From positions 1 to 5,416 of the forward strand of contig JARIHB010000068.1 in assembly GCA_029288515.1 (NCBI GenBank): DNA of 5,416 nt, read 5' to 3'. Position numbers and translations under genes: made by a program. This stretch comes from Candidatus Saccharimonadota bacterium (GTDB taxonomy: Bacteria; Patescibacteriota; Saccharimonadia; Saccharimonadales; UBA4665). Below, piece after piece: positions 1-5,416 of the stretch. Numbering within the stretch: position 1 is the first letter of the stretch; each line of letters starts with the position of its first letter. The notes beneath the pieces are model-generated. The model was not told where the DNA came from. It worked only from the letters and a program-made list of their open reading frames with translations, and did no database searches.

Positions 1-538
1 GATCCACACCCGCGCTAAAGCTATGGATAACGCCCCGTATGCCCTGATATTCATCAAAAATAGGCCAAAAATCGCTAAACGCCTCGCGCACGTGGAAAAT
101 CATCGGTAAATCATGCTTCAAAGCCAACTCAATTTGGAAGCGTAATATACGTATCTGATCGTCCTTGGGCGAATGGTTGTAATAAAAATCAAGACCACAC
201 TCGCCTACAGCCGCCACTTTCGGCTGTCCGGCAAGTGCCGCAAAAGCATCTAATTTTTTCTGGTCTGTGGCGTAGGTGTGTGCCTCGTGAGGGTGCAGGC
301 CGATACTCGCCCAGCACGCCGGCTTGTCACGCACAAATCCTACGGCCAGTTCGCTATCCGGCAGCGTCGTGCCTACGCACAGCATGGAGGTCACTCCAGC
401 CTCCTGCGCCCGGACAATAATGTCTGACACGTCTGGCCGTCCGGCTGCGTCCCACTTTTGGGCGGTGACATTTTGTCCGTTAACGGCTTTCCAGGCTTCA
501 TGAATATGGCAGTGCGTATCGGTAAGCTGGATAGCCAT
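1..538 (-). CDS. tatD: TatD family metal-dependent deoxyribonuclease, 3' end cut by the window
   Basis: Reading leftwards from ATG at 538, 179 codons are open to the window edge. The family usually has about 250-260 residues, so roughly the last third is missing. TatD proteins are TIM-barrel, two-metal hydrolases with DNase activity, thought to act in DNA repair or degradation. Visible hallmarks in order are the N-terminal HxH metal site (DTHCHIH, His9 and His11), GLHPHEA (80-86), GECGLDFYY with the bridging Glu113, FHVREA with His149, and IHSFSAG with His172. The C-terminal Asp ligand lies outside the window. The start follows the metG stop by 5 bp, so the gene is almost certainly translated from the metG transcript. 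No strong Shine-Dalgarno is seen, only GAG/CGAG close upstream. The metG-tatD order is also found in Bacillus subtilis (metS-yabD). The family call is firm; the cellular role is known only at family level. Confidence 0.95.
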   Translation of the reverse strand, partial: MAIQLTDTHCHIHEAWKAVNGQNVTAQKWDAAGRPDVSDIIVRAQEAGVTSMLCVGTTLPDSELAVGFVRDKPACWASIGLHPHEAHTYATDQKKLDAFAALAGQPKVAAVGECGLDFYYNHSPKDDQIRILRFQIELALKHDLPMIFHVREAFSDFWPIFDEYQGIRGVIHSFSAGVD

Positions 539-543
539 ACTCG

Positions 544-1992
544 CTAGGCCTCAGGTTTGGCGGCGATTTCTTGTTTTGGGAATAAGGTGCCGGCAATCGG
601 CTTAATAACGCCTGTTTCAAATACCGCCTTGATCTTGGCAGCCGTGTCCGGCATAAACGGCACCAGCAAATCGGCAATCTCCAGCAAGCACCCGGCCTGA
701 TACAACAGCACGTCTTTCAGATGGTCCTCATCACCCTGCTTGGCAATTTCCCACGGCTTTTCTTCGTCAATGTACTGGTTGAGGCCGCGAACCTGATCCC
801 AAATAAGGTCCAACGCGCGGTCAAAGCGGCACTCGTCCAGTGCCCTAGCAATCGGCGCACTATCGTGCTCGGCGCGCACGACGTTGCCCGCTATGCCGCC
901 CTGGTACTTCACGATCATAGCTGCAGTACGCTGCACGGCGTTGCCTAATTCGTTAGCTAATTCGTTGTTATAGGCATTTTCGAATGCCTCCCACGAAAAA
1001 TCGCCGTCATTGTAGCTGGGTATGTGACGCAAGAAGAAATAACGGAAGGGGTCAACTCCATATTTGCCGATAACGTCCTGGGGTGCAGTGACGTTACCCA
1101 GGCTTTTACTCATTTTTTCGCCGTTTACTGTAATGAAGCTGTGCACATACAGCTGTTTTGGTAGTGGCACTTCCAATGCCAAAAGCATCGCCGGCCAAAT
1201 AGCGGCGTGAAAGCGCAGAATATCTTTGCCAATAACCTGCACATTTGCCGGCCAGAATTTCTTGTAATCCTCGCCATCTGGGTAGCCGAGAACAGTCAGA
1301 TAGTTCATCAGCGCTTCAAACCACACGTACATAACCTGGTCTTTATCACCAGGGACCGGTACGCCCCATGACAGCTTGGCTTTCGGGCGGGAGATACTAA
1401 TGTCTTCCAGGCCTTCTTTCAGCACGCCCAGAATTTCATTGCGGCGCGTTTCAGGGACAATCCTGAATGAACCGTTCATGATCTTTTCGCGAATCTGATC
1501 ATTAAACTTGCTCAAACGGAAAAAATAATTCTCTTCCTCCAGGCGTTGGTAGGCCTGCGGATGATCCGGTTGCATACGGGCTGGATCAGCCTGGGATTCG
1601 GTTACAAACTCTTCCTGGCGCACGTCGTACCAGCCCACGTACTTTGCTTTGTAAATGCTGTCACCGAGCGCCTTCCAAATAAGCTGGGCGCGCTTTTCGT
1701 GATCCGGGTCAGTAGTACGCACAAACCGGTCATTGCTGATGTTAATCTCCTGCAGCAAATTGCTGAATGCCACGCTCACCTCGTCGGCGAACTTCTTTGG
1801 GTCTTTGCCGGCTTCAGCGGCCTTTTCGGCTACCTTTGTACCGTGTTCGTCGGTGCCGGTACAGAAGATAACTTCGTCACCGCGCTGCCGGGCAGCCCGC
1901 GCCAGCACATCGGCTTCGAGTAATTCCATCGCGTAGCCGATGTGGGGAGCGGCGTTCACATACGCAATAGAGGTCGTAATGTAATATTTCAT
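544..1992 (-). CDS. metG: Methionyl-tRNA synthetase
   Basis: This 482-residue protein charges tRNA-Met with methionine in the cytoplasm. The class I Rossmann core starts at the N-terminus, with the HIGH signature as HIGY (17-20) after VNAAP, then GTDEHG (46-51). The region around YVGWYDV...NYFFRLSKF (118-163) is the place of the CP/zinc-knuckle insert, but it has none of the expected CxxC cysteines. YVWFEALMNYLT (222-233), GKDILRFHAAIWP (255-267) and the KMSKS loop (293-297) complete the active site. The alpha-helical anticodon-binding domain includes NELANELGN (342-350) and EEKPWEIAK (410-418), whose Trp is the family's anticodon-contacting residue. There is no C-terminal EMAP-like tRNA-binding domain. 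ATG at 1992 is chosen because it gives the normal KxYITT N-terminus. Only a weak AGG (2005-2007) lies upstream. The gene follows a putative Met-codon leader and hairpin, and is probably co-transcribed with tatD downstream. Confidence 0.97.
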   Translation of the reverse strand: MKYYITTSIAYVNAAPHIGYAMELLEADVLARAARQRGDEVIFCTGTDEHGTKVAEKAAEAGKDPKKFADEVSVAFSNLLQEINISNDRFVRTTDPDHEKRAQLIWKALGDSIYKAKYVGWYDVRQEEFVTESQADPARMQPDHPQAYQRLEEENYFFRLSKFNDQIREKIMNGSFRIVPETRRNEILGVLKEGLEDISISRPKAKLSWGVPVPGDKDQVMYVWFEALMNYLTVLGYPDGEDYKKFWPANVQVIGKDILRFHAAIWPAMLLALEVPLPKQLYVHSFITVNGEKMSKSLGNVTAPQDVIGKYGVDPFRYFFLRHIPSYNDGDFSWEAFENAYNNELANELGNAVQRTAAMIVKYQGGIAGNVVRAEHDSAPIARALDECRFDRALDLIWDQVRGLNQYIDEEKPWEIAKQGDEDHLKDVLLYQAGCLLEIADLLVPFMPDTAAKIKAVFETGVIKPIAGTLFPKQEIAAKPEA

Positions 1993-2032
1993 AATTATAG
2001 TCTACCTGGTTTTCGTTAATAAAATAAAGCTG

Positions 2033-2063
2033 ATCAAAGAGAAATTATGCCCCGCTAGGGCAT
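2033..2063 (-). terminator. Candidate attenuator hairpin ahead of metG
   Basis: On the minus strand, ATGCCC (2063-2058) pairs with GGGCAT (2052-2047) around the loop TAGCG. AATTTCTCTTT follows (2046-2036). The stem is only 6 bp and the T stretch is interrupted, so this is a modest intrinsic terminator. Its position matters: the upstream arm contains the last ATG and CCC codons of a short reading frame, and the TAG stop sits in the loop. A ribosome paused on the Met codons would cover the 5' arm and let polymerase continue into metG. A possible competing pairing is CCGCT (2101-2097) with AGCGG (2056-2052). The regulatory role is inferred. Confidence 0.45.
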
Positions 2064-2108
2064 CATACGCATCAAAGTCACGGCCACGCAGGCACGAGCG
2101 GTTGTCAT
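2055..2108 (-). CDS. Putative Met-codon leader peptide upstream of metG
   Basis: A 17-codon frame, ATG to TAG, reads MTTARACVAVTLMRMMP. Three of its last five residues are Met (positions 13, 15 and 16). It lies wholly in the gap between the NUDIX gene and metG, on their strand, and ends inside a hairpin 62 nt before the metG start. A TATACT box lies 7 nt before its ATG, so its mRNA would be leaderless or nearly so. Short, leaderless leader peptides rich in the regulatory amino acid are known ahead of ilvB, leuA, trp and cys genes in Actinobacteria. Here the codons match the substrate of the next enzyme. No Shine-Dalgarno is visible and the frame is short, so chance remains possible. No homologue is claimed. 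Confidence 0.45.
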   Translation of the reverse strand: MTTARACVAVTLMRMMP

Positions 2109-2115
2109 GCCGCAC

Positions 2116-2144
2116 AGTATAACACCTTAAAACAAACTTGTCTG
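2116..2144 (-). promoter_or_regulatory. Candidate promoter of the metG leader
   Basis: On the minus strand CAGACA (2144-2139, four of six matches to TTGACA) and TATACT (2121-2116, five of six to TATAAT) are separated by 17 bp. The -35 lies in the last codons of the NUDIX gene. Transcription would begin about 2109-2108, at the ATG of the short leader frame. This would give the metG-tatD unit its own promoter, independent of NUDIX transcription. Confidence 0.45.
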
Positions 2145-2654
2145 CCCCTCTTTGCCTTGCGGCGGCACAACAATATCATGCAGCTTTACACCGAGCTTGT
2201 CGGCTAGTGCCTGCAACAGGGGTATCTGACCTTTTACCAGCTTTTGCTTGGCAGTATTGAGACTGACCCAGGCAGCTCTGTCATTCTCAGGAAACTCTTG
2301 CTGCTTGCCGCTTTTGGGCGGCCATTCCATTTCAAACATATTGCTCTTAAAGCGTTCCAGATTAAAATCCGACTGTAACGCATAGGCGGTCACAATTTTG
2401 CCGTTCGACTGCTTAGCATCGCCCAATGTGTCATAGTTGCCGACGGGCGGCGGCGCACCGATTTCTTCTTCGAATTCACGCTTGGCGGCAACCAACAGCT
2501 CCTCACCAGCCTCAACCTCACCCTTCGGTATAGACCACGAACCTAGGTCTTTATTCATCCAGAACGGCCCGCCGGGATGTACAATCAGCACCTCAAAACT
2601 ATTGCCATGAGGACGATACAGCAGAATACCCACGCTATGCTTTGCTTGTGCCAT
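2127..2654 (-). CDS. NUDIX hydrolase, COG4119-type predicted NTP pyrophosphohydrolase
   Basis: The 175-residue protein carries a complete Nudix box G-x5-E-x7-REUxEExGU at residues 45-67 (Gly45, Glu51, Arg59, Glu60, Glu63, Glu64, Gly66). The Glu cluster binds the divalent metal that cleaves a nucleoside diphosphate linked to a variable group. The surrounding sequence fits the COG4119 family closely: SVGILLYR at the N-terminus, VHPGGPFW (25-32), LGSWSIPKGE (37-46), SNGKIVTAYAL (83-93), and the signature NMFEMEWPPKSGKQQEFPENDRAAW split around residues 105-129. The substrate is not predictable from sequence; members are called only predicted NTP pyrophosphohydrolases. The basic tail after about 155 looks variable. 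The ATG at 2654 has no Shine-Dalgarno at normal spacing; a TACAAT box ends 6 nt before it, which suggests a leaderless mRNA. The gene is divergent from the HD/DUF1152 gene and lies upstream of metG on the same strand. Confidence 0.93.
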   Translation of the reverse strand: MAQAKHSVGILLYRPHGNSFEVLIVHPGGPFWMNKDLGSWSIPKGEVEAGEELLVAAKREFEEEIGAPPPVGNYDTLGDAKQSNGKIVTAYALQSDFNLERFKSNMFEMEWPPKSGKQQEFPENDRAAWVSLNTAKQKLVKGQIPLLQALADKLGVKLHDIVVPPQGKEGQTSLF

Positions 2655-2660
2655 AGTTCT

Positions 2661-2690
2661 ATTGTAACTTTCCTGTCACGCACTGCGCAA
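2661..2690 (-). promoter_or_regulatory. Candidate promoter of the NUDIX gene
   Basis: TACAAT (2666-2661, five of six matches to the -10 consensus) ends exactly 6 nt before the ATG at 2654, so the A of ATG would be +1. A weak -35, TTGCGC (2690-2685), lies 18 bp upstream. AGGAAAG nearby is too far from the ATG to act as its Shine-Dalgarno and falls inside the promoter. Confidence 0.45.
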
Positions 2691-2726
2691 AGGATAAGCG
2701 GTGTTATACATGCAACGGTTTTTTGC

Positions 2727-2755
2727 TTTAGTGTGCTCGCACAATAGCTTATGAT
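2727..2755 (+). promoter_or_regulatory. Candidate promoter of the HD/DUF1152 gene
   Basis: TATGAT (2750-2755, five of six to consensus) lies 7 nt before the ATG at 2763, so transcription would begin at about that codon. The -35 is poor (TTTAGT, 2727-2732, 17-bp spacing). The box contains the upstream ATG at 2751, so that ATG could not be the start on this transcript. This favours 2763 as the true start. Confidence 0.4.
2732..2743. promoter_or_regulatory. Inverted repeat in the HD/DUF1152 promoter spacer
   Basis: TGTGC-TC-GCACA is a perfect 5-bp inverted repeat with a 2-bp centre. It sits between the proposed -35 and -10 of the plus-strand gene, where a repressor could act. It is short enough to arise by chance, and no regulator gene is next to it. 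Confidence 0.25.
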
Positions 2756-2762
2756 AGAGTCT

Positions 2763-3317
2763 ATGCTTGGCGAAGGACAGCAATTTTCTGACGATACGGA
2801 ACGGCCAGCCAGCATAAATGAGTACGCGGCTGAAACTGCCGGTACGCCGCGCGATGAGCTGTATGCTCCCATCGACTACACGGCCGCCGAGACATACGAC
2901 GCTGCCCTGCCGAGAGCAATGCGGCCAGATGTTACAGAGCACGAATCGCTCCTTCCGTACGTTAAAGGAGCGACGTACGGGCTGTCTGAATGGAATCTGT
3001 TGTGCGGGTACGACGTTGCTGCGACCCCGGATACCACCGCGACCGACCCGGAAGCCGAGGCCAAGCGCTCGTGGTGTTCTATCGAGTGCTGGCAGCAGCT
3101 GCGTGAAGGCGGCGACGAGAACTACGAGGCATTTACTGCACCCCAGGATCCGGCAGTACGTCTTACCCGCCCCGAATTTGACGAACTGCATACCGAAGCC
3201 CGCCTATTAGCACCAGACGGGGAAACAGGCGTTGCCATCGAAGTCGCCATGCTTTATCACGATATATTTAAAGCAAACGGGCATATGAACAAGCAGGGCT
3301 TGACCCGCATGAAGTAG
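2763..3317 (+). CDS. HD-domain phosphohydrolase-like protein, N-terminal part of a frameshifted gene
   Basis: The frame is open from ATG 2751, with a second in-frame ATG at 2763 preferred because TATGAT (2750-2755) overlaps the first. Counting from 2751 it has 188 residues. The first 130 or so are acidic and not recognised. Residues 140-174 look like the start of an HD domain: a possible first His in DELHTEAR (His147), then the metal-binding pair in VAMLYHDIFK (His170-Asp171). HD proteins are metal-dependent phosphohydrolases; the substrate here is unknown. Right after HDIFK the frame runs through an unrelated-looking tail and stops at TAG 3315-3317. The HD-like sequence instead continues in the frame one base back (SKRAYEQAGLDPHEVDHDEALRLVL from 3272, here split as two pieces in the protein). 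The natural product is therefore probably fused to the next entry. No signal peptide or membrane segment is seen. Confidence 0.7.
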   Translation: MLGEGQQFSDDTERPASINEYAAETAGTPRDELYAPIDYTAAETYDAALPRAMRPDVTEHESLLPYVKGATYGLSEWNLLCGYDVAATPDTTATDPEAEAKRSWCSIECWQQLREGGDENYEAFTAPQDPAVRLTRPEFDELHTEARLLAPDGETGVAIEVAMLYHDIFKANGHMNKQGLTRMK

Positions 3318-3331
3318 ACCACGACGAAGCC

Positions 3332-5092
3332 TTGCGATTAGTACTAACCGACGAACGTTTCGCCGACATTCGCCGGGGATTGCTGCCAAGCAGCCAATAC
3401 CTCACAGAACGACAGTGGCATACCATACGTGGCTTGTTTGGCATCGGCTTCAACTATCCCCAGGCTCTACAGGGCGAACTGCCGGCTTCCGAAGACCAGA
3501 CTATACCTGCCGACACGGATCCCCACATACGCGAAGCATTCATATTCCACGCCATGCTGGATATTGCCGGTGCCCGCGGCGACGTTTTACCGGGCGGGTC
3601 AGCAACGCTCACGTCACCCACCTACCGCGCAATGAGAAACCAAAACGCCGCCTTGCGTGACCCCACGCTCACGACCGCTCGAGAGCGTACTAACGCCTTT
3701 TTAGATGCCGAGCTTACCTATTACACACATGGCCAATACTTGCAAAAGTCCGAAGAGGCCGCACTGCTGCGCCCCCTTGCCCGCTATGCCCGGCATAAAC
3801 GGCTCGAAACGCCGCAGGATTTTAGCGCCGTGTTGTCCGACTTCGATAGTCAAATAGACGCGGTCCAGGCCGTGCTGCAAGCCGAATTAAATCGAAGCGG
3901 CGCCACCCGCGCCACCCTGGCGTATTACGCACCCGCGCTTTTAAGGACCATATCAGACAGCGCAGGCAGCGCGTTCGCCATGACCTACTACGGACACCTG
4001 CTGCAAGAGGCGCATATTGCCGACCAAGAGGCCCGGCGGGCGGGCGCAAGCGGCATTATTACCGTACAGCTCGGCGATCTCGTGCGTGATATAAAGCGCG
4101 GTACGTTCGACCCTACCCAATCAACGATCCGTTTTAGGGCTGAAGGCAACATATTAGTACCAGTGCCGCAAGAACCGCGCCTTGTAGACTTGGAAGGGTT
4201 ACCCATGTTTAGAGACGGCGGATCGTTACGCGGCAAGCGTGTCTTATTTATAGCGGAAGGGGGCGGTTCTGACGGTATCCAAGCGACAATGAAAGCTAAG
4301 CTGTTCGCAGCCCGCTATGAATGCATACCGGCCGCTATCGGCTCAGTACGAAGCGGGGACAAAGAACTGCGGCACACCGGCCGCGCTATAGGTCAGGCAA
4401 CCAAAGAGATCACCCCGCGCACCGAAGCAGTGGGCGGCTGGCGGTTTCTGGAAAGAATACCCCTGGAGAGCAATGACCAGCCCGCTCCGATGTATATCAT
4501 TAATACGAGTGACGGCGAAACGATAAGCAACGACGTGCATGCCCTTATCGGCGAAACAGGCGCTGATGTAGTAGTGGGCGTGGATACAGGCGGCGACTCA
4601 CTGTACAACGCTCCGCACCCCCACTTCAGCGCACATAAGGAGACGGACATAACCCCAGATCAGGACTACATGGTCCTGCAGAGCCTCGCCGAAGTAGCCA
4701 GAGCGTCATCCGCCGGACCGCGTCCGATCCCTATGCTCTCGACTATTGTTGCGCCGGGGGTCGACAGCCCGTCCTACGCGAAACAGAACCTCATAACCGG
4801 CGGGGCGGCACGCATACAGTACACCCCCGCGGAAACCGCCCTCATTAAACAAACGTACGCAGGATGGCGTATGGACGGCTCCGGCAGTGAAGAAGGCCGG
4901 TATGGCAAAACTCCCCTTGCCTGGCTGCATGCCTTAGATCGGCACACCGGCTTCCAGCCGCTTAAGCTGCCCCGGGCTAACGTAACCTCCAGCACCGATC
5001 CCTGGCGGGCGTTTACGATTATCACGCCGGCAATGGCCGAATGTGTGGTGATGGATCTCCAGCGCCATGCCGAAATAATCAGACGTACATAA
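3332..5092 (+). CDS. C-terminal part of the same frameshifted gene: rest of HD-like domain plus DUF1152-like domain
   Basis: The nominal start is TTG at 3332, giving 586 residues, but the frame is open back to 3272 and the upstream codons fit the HD-like domain, so this TTG is probably not a true start. No Shine-Dalgarno or early ATG is present. Residues 1-80 carry the remainder of the HD-like fold, with a possible terminal Asp ligand in FHAMLDIAGARGD (Asp76). Residues 100-290 are an unrecognised, helix-rich, charged stretch. From about 300 the sequence resembles DUF1152: KRVLFIAEGGGSDGIQ (302-317, a glycine-rich nucleotide-binding-like loop after a strand), ADVVVGVDTGGDSLY (411-425, the most characteristic motif), DQDYMVLQSL (443-452) and MLSTIVAPGVDSP (468-480). 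DUF1152 has no established biochemical role that I know of. It ends at TAA, convergent with the tRNA genes. Base and codon use resemble the neighbours, so recent import is not suggested. Confidence 0.7.
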   Translation: MRLVLTDERFADIRRGLLPSSQYLTERQWHTIRGLFGIGFNYPQALQGELPASEDQTIPADTDPHIREAFIFHAMLDIAGARGDVLPGGSATLTSPTYRAMRNQNAALRDPTLTTARERTNAFLDAELTYYTHGQYLQKSEEAALLRPLARYARHKRLETPQDFSAVLSDFDSQIDAVQAVLQAELNRSGATRATLAYYAPALLRTISDSAGSAFAMTYYGHLLQEAHIADQEARRAGASGIITVQLGDLVRDIKRGTFDPTQSTIRFRAEGNILVPVPQEPRLVDLEGLPMFRDGGSLRGKRVLFIAEGGGSDGIQATMKAKLFAARYECIPAAIGSVRSGDKELRHTGRAIGQATKEITPRTEAVGGWRFLERIPLESNDQPAPMYIINTSDGETISNDVHALIGETGADVVVGVDTGGDSLYNAPHPHFSAHKETDITPDQDYMVLQSLAEVARASSAGPRPIPMLSTIVAPGVDSPSYAKQNLITGGAARIQYTPAETALIKQTYAGWRMDGSGSEEGRYGKTPLAWLHALDRHTGFQPLKLPRANVTSSTDPWRAFTIITPAMAECVVMDLQRHAEIIRRT

Positions 5093-5116
5093 GCATACCG
5101 TCGCTTTGGCGGCATA

Positions 5117-5146
5117 ACAAAAGACTCTTCCGAAATGGAGGAGTCT
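5117..5146 (-). terminator. Intrinsic terminator after tRNA-Leu
   Basis: A 10-bp stem with one G-T pair, AGACTCTTCC (5122-5131) against GGAGGAGTCT (5137-5146), closes a GAAAT loop. On the minus strand it is followed by TTTTGTT, fitting Rho-independent termination of the tRNA transcript 12 nt after the CCA end. On the plus strand the stem is followed by GTATGTGTG, so it is a poor terminator for the convergent HD/DUF1152 gene, for which no clear terminator is seen. Confidence 0.75.
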
Positions 5147-5158
5147 GTATGTGTGCAA

Positions 5159-5245
5159 TGGTGCGCGGGGCGGGAATCGAACCCGCACGCTCTTTCGAGC
5201 AACAGATTTTAAGTCTGCATCGGCTACCAGTTACGACACCCGCGC
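5159..5245 (-). tRNA. tRNA-Leu (anticodon UAA), CCA encoded
   Basis: The minus strand folds into a complete class II tRNA. The acceptor stem is GCGCGGG/CCCGCGC with discriminator A73, then encoded CCA (5161-5159). The D arm is short with the GGTAG motif. The anticodon stem GCAGA/TCTGT holds the loop CTTAAAA, with anticodon TAA at 5211-5209. A long variable arm GCTC-GAAA-GAGC marks the Leu/Ser/Tyr class, and the T arm is GCGGG-TTCGATT-CCCGC. The UAA anticodon with A73 and a long variable arm identify leucine. It lies downstream of tRNA-Cys on the same strand and is followed by a hairpin terminator. Confidence 0.96.
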
Positions 5246-5288
5246 GACAATATGTCAACTATATTTTGTATAAACACTCGACTCATTC

Positions 5289-5294
5289 ATTATA
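5289..5294 (-). promoter_or_regulatory. Possible -10 box for tRNA-Leu
   Basis: A perfect TATAAT (5294-5289) lies 43 nt before the tRNA-Leu 5' end, predicting a leader of about 38 nt for processing. No good -35 is found 16-18 bp upstream, so the tRNA may instead be co-transcribed with tRNA-Cys. Confidence 0.3.
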
Positions 5295-5373
5295 ACAGAG
5301 CAGCCAGCTGTTTGGGAGTCGTAACGTCTATAAGCGCATCGCGGCAAGGATCGCCTGTGGTCTCAGAAATATT

Positions 5374-5416
5374 TGGAGGCGCCTACCAGAATTGAACTGG
5401 TGTAAAAAGTTTTGCA
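5374..5416 (-). tRNA. tRNA-Cys (anticodon GCA), 5' part outside the window, CCA encoded
   Basis: The last 43 bases, read on the minus strand, are the 3' half of a tRNA: U33, anticodon GCA (5415-5413), loop AA, the 3' anticodon strand ACTTT, a 4-nt variable loop TTAC, and the T arm ACCAG-TTCAATT-CTGGT. The 3' acceptor strand AGGCGCC, discriminator T73 and CCA (5376-5374) follow. GCA with U73 and an acceptor of the GGCGCC type is typical of tRNA-Cys. The window ends at position 33, so the D arm and 5' acceptor strand cannot be checked. It lies 128 bp upstream of tRNA-Leu on the same strand. Confidence 0.9.

Noticed and set aside
940..970. Direct repeat TAATTCGTT in metG
   Set aside because: It encodes the conserved NELANELGN motif of the anticodon-binding domain, so protein constraint explains it.
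1546..1923. Plus-strand open frame of 125 codons opposite metG
   Set aside because: It is an antisense shadow of the well-supported metG reading frame, with no family resemblance or start signal.
1994..1999. Perfect TATAAT on the minus strand, 1 nt before the metG ATG, with TTATTA 17 bp upstream
   Set aside because: Transcription from it would start inside the first codons and lose the ATG. The next in-frame Met lies past HIGY, so it could not give a working enzyme.
1993..2126. T-box riboswitch ahead of metG
   Set aside because: The gap is too short for a T-box with specifier stem. No conserved T-box bulge sequence pairing to a tRNA acceptor end is seen near a terminator.
3260..3300. Programmed -1 frameshift site in the HD gene
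   Set aside because: TTTAAAG and AAACGGG are not in the phase needed for XXXYYYZ slippage, and re-pairing one base back would give mismatches or a TAA codon.
5253..5258. TTGACA (minus strand) just before tRNA-Leu
   Set aside because: The matching -10 would fall inside the tRNA, where only CGTAAC is found, so it cannot serve this gene.

Overview
This window looks like compact bacterial chromosome. It reads with the standard code, is moderately GC-rich, and has short intergenic gaps. The methionyl-tRNA synthetase is short and lacks the zinc-knuckle cysteines, and several genes seem to start without a ribosome binding site. These traits would suit a streamlined lineage such as Saccharibacteria/Patescibacteria. 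That placement is inference from protein style, not proof.

Layout. The left half is on the minus strand and is transcribed leftwards in this order: a NUDIX hydrolase of the COG4119 type (2654-2127), a 134-bp gap, metG (1992-544), and tatD (538 to beyond base 1, so truncated). The metG-tatD pair is 5 bp apart and is also known from other bacteria. The NUDIX-metG gap holds the most interesting signal. It has a promoter-like pair, then a 17-codon reading frame ending L-M-R-M-M-P, whose last Met codons and stop run into a 6-bp hairpin followed by a T-rich stretch. This is the layout expected of a ribosome-mediated attenuator that senses methionyl-tRNA upstream of methionyl-tRNA synthetase.

The right half starts with a 96-bp divergent promoter region. 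A plus-strand gene follows (2751/2763-5092) that encodes an N-terminal HD-type phosphohydrolase-like domain and a C-terminal DUF1152-like domain. It is broken into two frames by an apparent one-base loss just after the HD motif (about 3270-3300). It is either a pseudogene or carries a sequence error; repaired, it would encode about 776-780 residues.

The right end has two minus-strand tRNA genes, tRNA-Cys(GCA) (cut by the window end) and tRNA-Leu(UAA). Both encode CCA. A hairpin with a T-run after tRNA-Leu lies between it and the convergent HD/DUF1152 gene and probably terminates the tRNA transcript.

No mobile element, CRISPR array or integrase was seen. No stretch longer than 300 bases lacks a gene.
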